Shown here one piece after another: positions 58,565 to 64,000 of a stretch of DNA of 64,000 bases; the first letter of the stretch is position 1, and each line of letters starts with the position of its first letter. The DNA comes from Hevea brasiliensis (Eukaryota > Streptophyta > Magnoliopsida > Malpighiales > Euphorbiaceae). The translations under genes were made by a program, and so were the position numbers. The DNA is taken from the NCBI RefSeq assembly GCF_030052815.1, contig NC_079509.1:45440750-45504749 (forward strand), in the 5' to 3' direction. The notes beneath the pieces are model-generated. The model was not told the origin of the DNA. It did no database searches and saw nothing but the letters and a program-made list of their open reading frames with translations.

Positions 58565-60800
58565 ATTCTGAGTCATGTTCTAGGATGTTGACACTTTTCT
58601 TAGATGCTTGAGGAGTGATAGGTGCTACAAAAATAGAAGTGGATGCTTCTAATTTACTAAGTTGATTCCTAATAGCTTGCATGAACTCAATTCTGCTGTT
58701 TTGAAAGTTTTGCTAGCTAGTTTTGGAAACTTGAAAGGGTTTGCAAATAGGGTTTTTCAAATTTGCATCACTAGATTTTGGAGTTTCATTGGAGAAAATT
58801 ACTACTTTATGGACTTATTCTATTCTAGAAAGTTGGTTTCCTATTGCGTTGAGATGGGCATTTGTAAAATTATTCTATTGAATAATATTTCTAATATTCA
58901 CAGAATCTGTAATGGCCCGGCCCACTAGTGATATTGTTCGCTTTGGACCGAAGCCCTCACAGTTTTAAAACGCATCACTAGGGGTTACGAACCACTAACT
59001 TATAAACCCAGCATCTCTCTCATGTTTTGCCGATGTGGGATTTGCCTAGGGTGTTACAATCCACCCCCCTTATGGGACTCAAAGTCCTCGCTGAGGTTTG
59101 CCCCACCATCGCTTAAGGTTGCACGCGGAGCGGCTCTGATACCACAGAATCACTCTCATTCATCTTTTTGTAAGGAGGTGCCTCTATAGTTTGGTCAATA
59201 TGGGTTATCTTAATCGATCTAAGACAAGGATGATTTGACTCTATCTTCCTACTATCAGAAATTTTCCATTTTAGTTTTTCACTCTTAACTATAACAGGAT
59301 TCAAATATTTTGTAAATAGATATGAAATGTAATTTTAGAGGTATACATCTCAAATCAATCAAAGAATAGAATATAAACTTGATGTGTTTTAACAAATTCA
59401 CAGAAATTTTTTTGTATATCATGTCTTTGTTGCAAAAAATGTTTGAAAAACCACAATCTTTTTTGCTCATTCTCTTTTGAATAGAAATCATTTGTAATAA
59501 ATTTTCTATCCATAACAAATTCTTTTTGTAAAACATTTATCTTATTTACTATATTTTATGTGACTGCAAAAAAGGTTGGGGAAGTTAGAGGTGAAACCTA
59601 TTATTCTACAGTTTTTGCTTGTAGTATAAATGGATAGGGAATATTTGTGTAATTTACATTTTGTAAGGAGGAACTACGTATATCTAATGTAGAAAACCTA
59701 GGTTATAATTTGTAAGGTAAGTCTTCAGCTGAAGGAAGGTCTACACTTTGTTATGATCTTTCTTTAGGTTCTTATATGAAAGAAAGTAGTTGTGAAATTC
59801 TTCCCAAGTCTATGTTACTAGATGTTGAAGAACTATTTATATACCTAGAACTAGTAGACTTTCTGTCAAAGCTAAGTTTGACTATACCATCTATATACTG
59901 AATAATTTGCCTTATATTTGTATTGGGTTTTGAAGATACTGGAAGTTCAGATTTTACTGCACTTTCTAAGATCCACTCATCTAGTAAGGTTATGTCTTAC
60001 CATAAAATGAGTTTAAGAATGAAAGTATTAGATTTTGTAAGATCTGCTTGTAAGAGTAAAACTTCTCCTTTTTTGCTTTGGAAATGGTGTTTTATAGCAA
60101 AAGTAGAAACCATAGCTTTGTAATGGACTTTGAAGATCAAAGTAAGAGGGATTGATCCATTAATCATTTTGTAATTATGGGTTTTGATTTGTAAAACAAG
60201 TGATTTTAAAATGTTTCTGTCACTTAAAGAAATATTAAAATTTGGATAGCAATTAAAAGAGATAGATCCATTACACAAACTTAATTCAACCGAACTAAGC
60301 AATGAATCATGAAAGTTTATAAACCTAGAGTCTCTAAGAACTTCTAGAATAGAGATATTTAATCCTTCTTTTGTAAGAGAATTAATTCCTATGTAGACCA
60401 AGCCTATGAAGATATAATTGTACTAGTTATCTTTGTGCTTTTGTTAAGAATTTTGAGAAAGGAGATAAATAGTTTTAAAAGGTTTTGAAAGTTGGATATC
60501 TCTTTCTTTAGTTTTAATGATAAAATTTGTTTTGAAAAAAATTATATTTGGAGGTTTTGTAAATCTAATCCTTTTGAATTTTTGGAATTTCCCAATCATT
60601 AATTGATTTTTCAAAATCTTTAATAGTGATTTCTTCACTATTGATTATCCTTTTTGTTTTTGAGGAAGACATTAAAGAGTTTGAAACAGAAGTAGTTCTA
60701 CAGAAAGCAGAATCATTTTTGAAAATTTTATTCTTTTTAAATAAAATTTTTCTTACAGTAGCTAGGGGAACTACGAACTTTACTGCCTCACTCAGGGACC
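58565..60800 (-). pseudogene. Endogenous pararetrovirus fragment, movement-protein region and linker (minus strand)
   Basis: The longest open piece (60401-59997) has INSLTKEGLNISILEVLRD, SLCNGSISFNCYPNFN and NGSIPLTL, typical of the 30K-superfamily movement protein of caulimovirids. An upstream N-terminal piece is at 60800-60444. Downstream, a variable region continues through 59536-59113 (DFYSKENEQKRLWFF) and, after the TRIM insertion, into a linker with NQLSRIE and LSKLEAS and VNILEHDSE at about 58600-58570. Stops and frameshifts occur throughout. The protein would help a plant pararetrovirus pass between cells; this copy is inactive. Confidence 0.72.
58908..59144 (-). mobile_element. TRIM-type miniature retrotransposon with a single LTR
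   Basis: A 151-bp LTR (58908-59058, TGTAATGGCC to GTGTTACA) is followed by a polypurine tract (minus AAGGGGGGTGGAT, 59059-59071), a 60-bp internal stretch and a PBS (59133-59144, minus TGGTATCAGAGC). The second LTR is absent. A direct repeat CACAGAATC flanks the unit (58899-58907 and 59143-59151), overlapping the PBS by two bases; the strict 5-bp repeat would be GAATC. It lies inside the pararetrovirus linker. There is no coding capacity, as expected for TRIMs, which depend on other elements for their enzymes. Confidence 0.8.
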
Positions 60801-60802
60801 TA

Positions 60803-60822
60803 CTATATATATATATATATTC
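60803..60822. repeat. Short (AT)n run
   Basis: About 9 TA units at the upstream edge of the pararetrovirus fragment, similar to the AT run at its other edge. Confidence 0.85.
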
Positions 60823-60935
60823 TTAAACCATTAATAACACATCACAACTTTCCATATTCAATACTTACCACAAGAAATTAAAATAAACATATAGTCTTAC
60901 ATGTCATATTAGGCAATATATGTTAACAAAAAGTG

Positions 60936-61039
60936 ACATAATTTTAACATCTAGACTATGTTATAACTGTCACATATTTTAAATAACACATAATTTTAAC
61001 ATCTAGACTATGTTATAACTGTCACATATTTTAAATAAC
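60936..61039. repeat. 52-bp tandem duplication
   Basis: Two identical head-to-tail copies of a 52-bp unit that begins ACATAATTTTAACATC and ends TTTTAAATAAC. Identity of the two copies implies a recent duplication. Confidence 0.93.
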
Positions 61040-62330
61040 AATTACATCATGCTGTTGCCTCTGAATCATCATCCTCATTCCCATACCCCTTATTATGTGG
61101 TTTCAATAGCCAAGGATCTGGTGCAGAAGCGAATGGAAACTTTGAAGGAAACTATTAAGGAAATGATACGTCTATAAGGAAACTATGGATTTAATGCACA
61201 GAAATAGAGAACTATATGATTAGTTCATATGAAATTTGAAAATGTTATTATATATGATAGCTCTTTTTAGTCTTGTGTAGGTGCCTTATAAGTAAATGCA
61301 CGAATGTGAATAAGCATATTTAACCAGAATGCATTTATGCATATATAAGCACATAATGTATTATGTAGATTACAGATGTATTCTTAATTACTCTAAAAAA
61401 TAAAGAAAACCCTGTGCCATGATATTCTGTAAGGAGTTAATTCCTTATAATATAAAAATGTGTGTGTGTGTGTAGTTATACTCTAAGAGATTAAACAAAA
61501 CATTATAAAGTAATTAAGTAAAGATAACTTTTACTCTATGAATGACATAAGCTTGTAAAATCTAAATTGGGTGTGATAGTGTACAATAATAAAAATTGAA
61601 CTTATAGTCAGAAAGTTAATGCCAGGTGGTTCAACAGTAGGAACTAACGTTGCCAATTCTTGCAATGTGTTTAAACACACATAAGAGTTTGGGTTTGTAA
61701 GTTGAAAGAGGAAATAATGAAATTAATAACAATTGTTTAAGCCATTTGAAGAGCGAAGATAATCAAGAACCCTTTATGGTACTTTCGAGTAATAATTTTG
61801 CAATTTTGTTTTTGCTTTTTTTTTTACCCTAATAATTTTTTTTAAGGTCAACTTGTTGATAATCATTGAAGGGGTCCCGTGGTTTTCACACCTTAACCAT
61901 GGTAAATATCAGTAACTTTAATTTTGGCCCTTATCACCTTCTAAATAACTGTATTATTATTATGGCTCTATTAGAGACAATAGCTTTTACAAAAGTTATT
62001 TGTGAATCATTTTTAGTTATGGAGGAAACACATGCTTATACACCAAACAAAATGTGGATTCTAAAAGAAGATCATTCACCCTAAAAATGTGCGATTACTT
62101 TTAAAGGTACACACACACATACTCTTCTTTTTCTTTGTGTTTAAATTTGCTGTAATTTCCTTATCTCAGTGTAATCAGCTAAGATATGTGTGCTTTATTT
62201 GTGCATGATTGGTTGCACAATCAAATCTCAAATATACAATTAACTTATTTAATTTGTCTTTTATATCTCAACTACTAATCCACTAGCCAAACTATTTTCC
62301 AAAGTATTGGTATACTCATTATACCAGGTA
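61040..62330. other. Unassigned AT-rich DNA
   Basis: No gene or element could be supported. Short dinucleotide runs lie at 61458-61474 (TG) and 62107-62118 (CA). On the minus strand 61130-61045 reads an acidic tail (PHNKGYGNEDDDSEATA, then stops) that could be the end of an old coding exon, but nothing upstream confirms it. A short open frame at 61866-62084 (plus) shows no recognisable domain. Confidence 0.5.
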
Positions 62331-62334
62331 ATCC

Positions 62335-64000
62335 CTCACTGGATGTATTAGCAGCCTAGTCTGCTACCCTGTCTGTCTCTCTACCTGCGACAGCAATAAA
62401 AAGCTATCGCTGAGACAATGTCTCAGTGGTGCACAACATTAACCAAATACAATTTTAATTCATAATTCATAAATCATATCAATAGTGGATACTTAAAACC
62501 ATAGTTAAATTCAAGACAATGAATGTCATAAGGAATTTAAACTCCAATTCACAAATTATCAAAATTCATAATAACACAATTTAGTCAAATAGTTTAAGAA
62601 TACCGTATTGCCAATTCATGCACAATTTGATCAAATAACTGAATAATACCTTTTTGCAAATCAATAACACAATTCGATCAAATAACTGAATAATATCGTT
62701 TTGCAAATCAATAACACAATTCAATCAAATAACTGAATAATATCGTTTTGCAAATCAATAACACAATTGATCAAATAAATGAATAATATCGTTTTGCAAA
62801 TCAATAACACAATTGATCAAATAACTGAATAATATCGTTTTGCAAATCAATAACACCATTCGATCAAATAATTGAACAATAGAATGTTGCCAATCAATAA
62901 CACAATTTAGGTCATGACACAAATTTTTCCATATATGCCGTGTTGTACACCATGACAAGACATACTCTCCCCAATAATCGAAATCAATGAGGGAGGAAGC
63001 TAGCTATCTAATGAGTACTCATCCATACTCACCTCGGTGGGAAGTCAAAGAGGGAGGAACATAATCATACTCACCCCAGACTGATAAGTCAAAGAGGGAG
63101 GAATAATCACACTCACCCCATTAATGGAGGAGGAACATAATATCCGTGTCATGCCAATTGTGAGTCAAAACAATTCCAAACATTTTATTCAAATGATCCG
63201 TAAGAATCCAATAAATTTCCAAAGTTATAATTTCATTCACAAAATGGCAATACAATTCGTAATTCACTTCAATTTCCACAAAACCATTTCTGATTGCTTT
63301 TCAATCAAGAAGTATCCATCAATATCATTCAAACAATTTTTCACAGTTTCAAACCATTCACAATGTTTTTCAATCAATAAGTGTCCACCAAACACATTTC
63401 CACAATTTAAAACAATAATATTCAAATAGTCATAATTTATTTCGATTGAAAAATTCAAAAGAAATAGCCGTTGTGCACAAACCTCGATGATTGTCTCCAG
63501 TCCGGACTCGAGTGTTTCCTTCCCTTTTCTTTGAGTCCTTGTTAATCGAAACACAATTTGAAGTGTTTGATACTAAATTAAATCGTCTCTATCGATGGTG
63601 TTTGGTAAATAATGCATCGAACTCAATTATTCACTTAATCACCTAATATACCGACCCTCGTTGCGTTTTAGGTAAATTAGGTTTTAGTGTCGTTAATATG
63701 TCACATTCGATAGGGTTTTAGGTTTGGTACGTTTTACCAAAGTCATTTTCTTGTTTAGTGCATTTTAATGCAAATTGCTGGATTCCGGGACACTGGTTTG
63801 ACCCAGCCGGACGATCTAGTTCCCTCAGTTTTCGGGTCTCGGTCGAAACTACAAACTTGTAGATCTAGGTCTTATGGACCGCGGTGCAAAATTTTAGGTC
63901 AATCCGAGTTAAGTAGACCAAGTTATGGTCATTACACTATTGCTGGTCAATTGGTATCAAATTAGGTCAATTTTGGGTCAATTTGGTCAACTCTGGTTCG
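62335..64000 (-). repeat. Partial Tekay-type LTR, running off the right edge
   Basis: Shares landmarks, in the same order and orientation, with the LTRs at 6976, 15978 and 24506: the double hairpin (62387-62426), the phrase CAGTGGTGCACAAC, the box GTTGTGCACAAACCTC (63471) and the GGTCA / AGTTATGGTCATT words near 63890-63990. The intervening sequence is diverged, so it is a different subfamily. The TGTCACACC end is missing on the left and the other end is outside the window. Confidence 0.75.
62624..62908. repeat. Minisatellite of about 47 bp, roughly 6 copies, inside the partial LTR
   Basis: Units contain GATCAAATAACTGAATAAT and CGTTTTGCAAATCAATAACA. The middle copies are nearly identical and the outer ones diverged, the usual pattern of array growth from the centre. 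Confidence 0.88.

Noticed and set aside
61866..62084. A 72-codon plus-strand frame that might be a small host gene.
   Set aside because: There is no recognisable domain, no promoter or splice context, and it lies in AT-rich DNA between repeats.
62624..62908. Regularly spaced repeats, considered as a CRISPR-like array.
   Set aside because: The units are contiguous, without unique spacers, and sit in a plant LTR; this is a minisatellite.
1..64000. Host protein-coding genes, a gene cluster or a new defence system.
   Set aside because: All recognisable coding traces belong to transposable elements or an endogenous pararetrovirus. No host domain was seen on either strand.

Overview
This window is a repeat-only stretch of a plant nuclear genome. 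I found no convincing host gene, rRNA or tRNA gene. It is AT-rich and built almost entirely of transposable elements nested inside one another, plus a decayed endogenous pararetrovirus. BARE/Angela-like Ty1/copia, Tekay-like chromovirus, Tat/Athila-like Ty3/gypsy, plant CACTA and a TRIM occur together, which indicates an angiosperm, most likely a eudicot. The species cannot be named from this sequence.

The outer layer is a decayed CACTA DNA transposon read on the minus strand. Its TNP2 (Transposase_21/DUF4218/DUF4216) remnant lies at about 55.5-57.5 kb and its Transposase_24 remnant at about 4.5-5.95 kb. The 49 kb between the two halves is one nest of insertions. A Tat-like Ty3/gypsy element (1-4543, continuing off the left edge) sits in the Transposase_24 end and carries a MITE-like insertion in its LTR. 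A solo LTR, now spread over 6007-55264 and flanked by TAATT repeats, split the two CACTA genes.

Inside that solo LTR are two minus-strand copia elements of one family. Copia-1 (6472-32880) was hit by a 4.35-kb Tekay-type solo LTR (6976-11325) and by a 12.2-kb Tekay-type element with 3.7-kb LTRs (15978-28201, ATAAG repeats). Copia-2 (32981-41318) lacks the start of its 5' LTR. A solo LTR of the same family (41419-53025, CTAAG repeats) was then split by copia-3, a plus-strand member (41452-50960, perfect GTTTA repeats). A duplicated 100-bp spacer and shared LTR variants show that copia-2 and the solo LTR arose by a tandem duplication, with a breakpoint at 40582/40583. A separate 1.46-kb LTR-like insertion lies at 53079-54535.

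To the right of the CACTA are a second CACTA end (57547-58040), two facing fragments of an endogenous caulimovirid (58.1-60.8 kb) with a one-LTR TRIM inside, about 1.3 kb of unassigned AT-rich DNA, and a partial Tekay-type LTR running off the right edge. Every coding region seen is broken by stops, frameshifts or deletions, so none is likely to be autonomous today.
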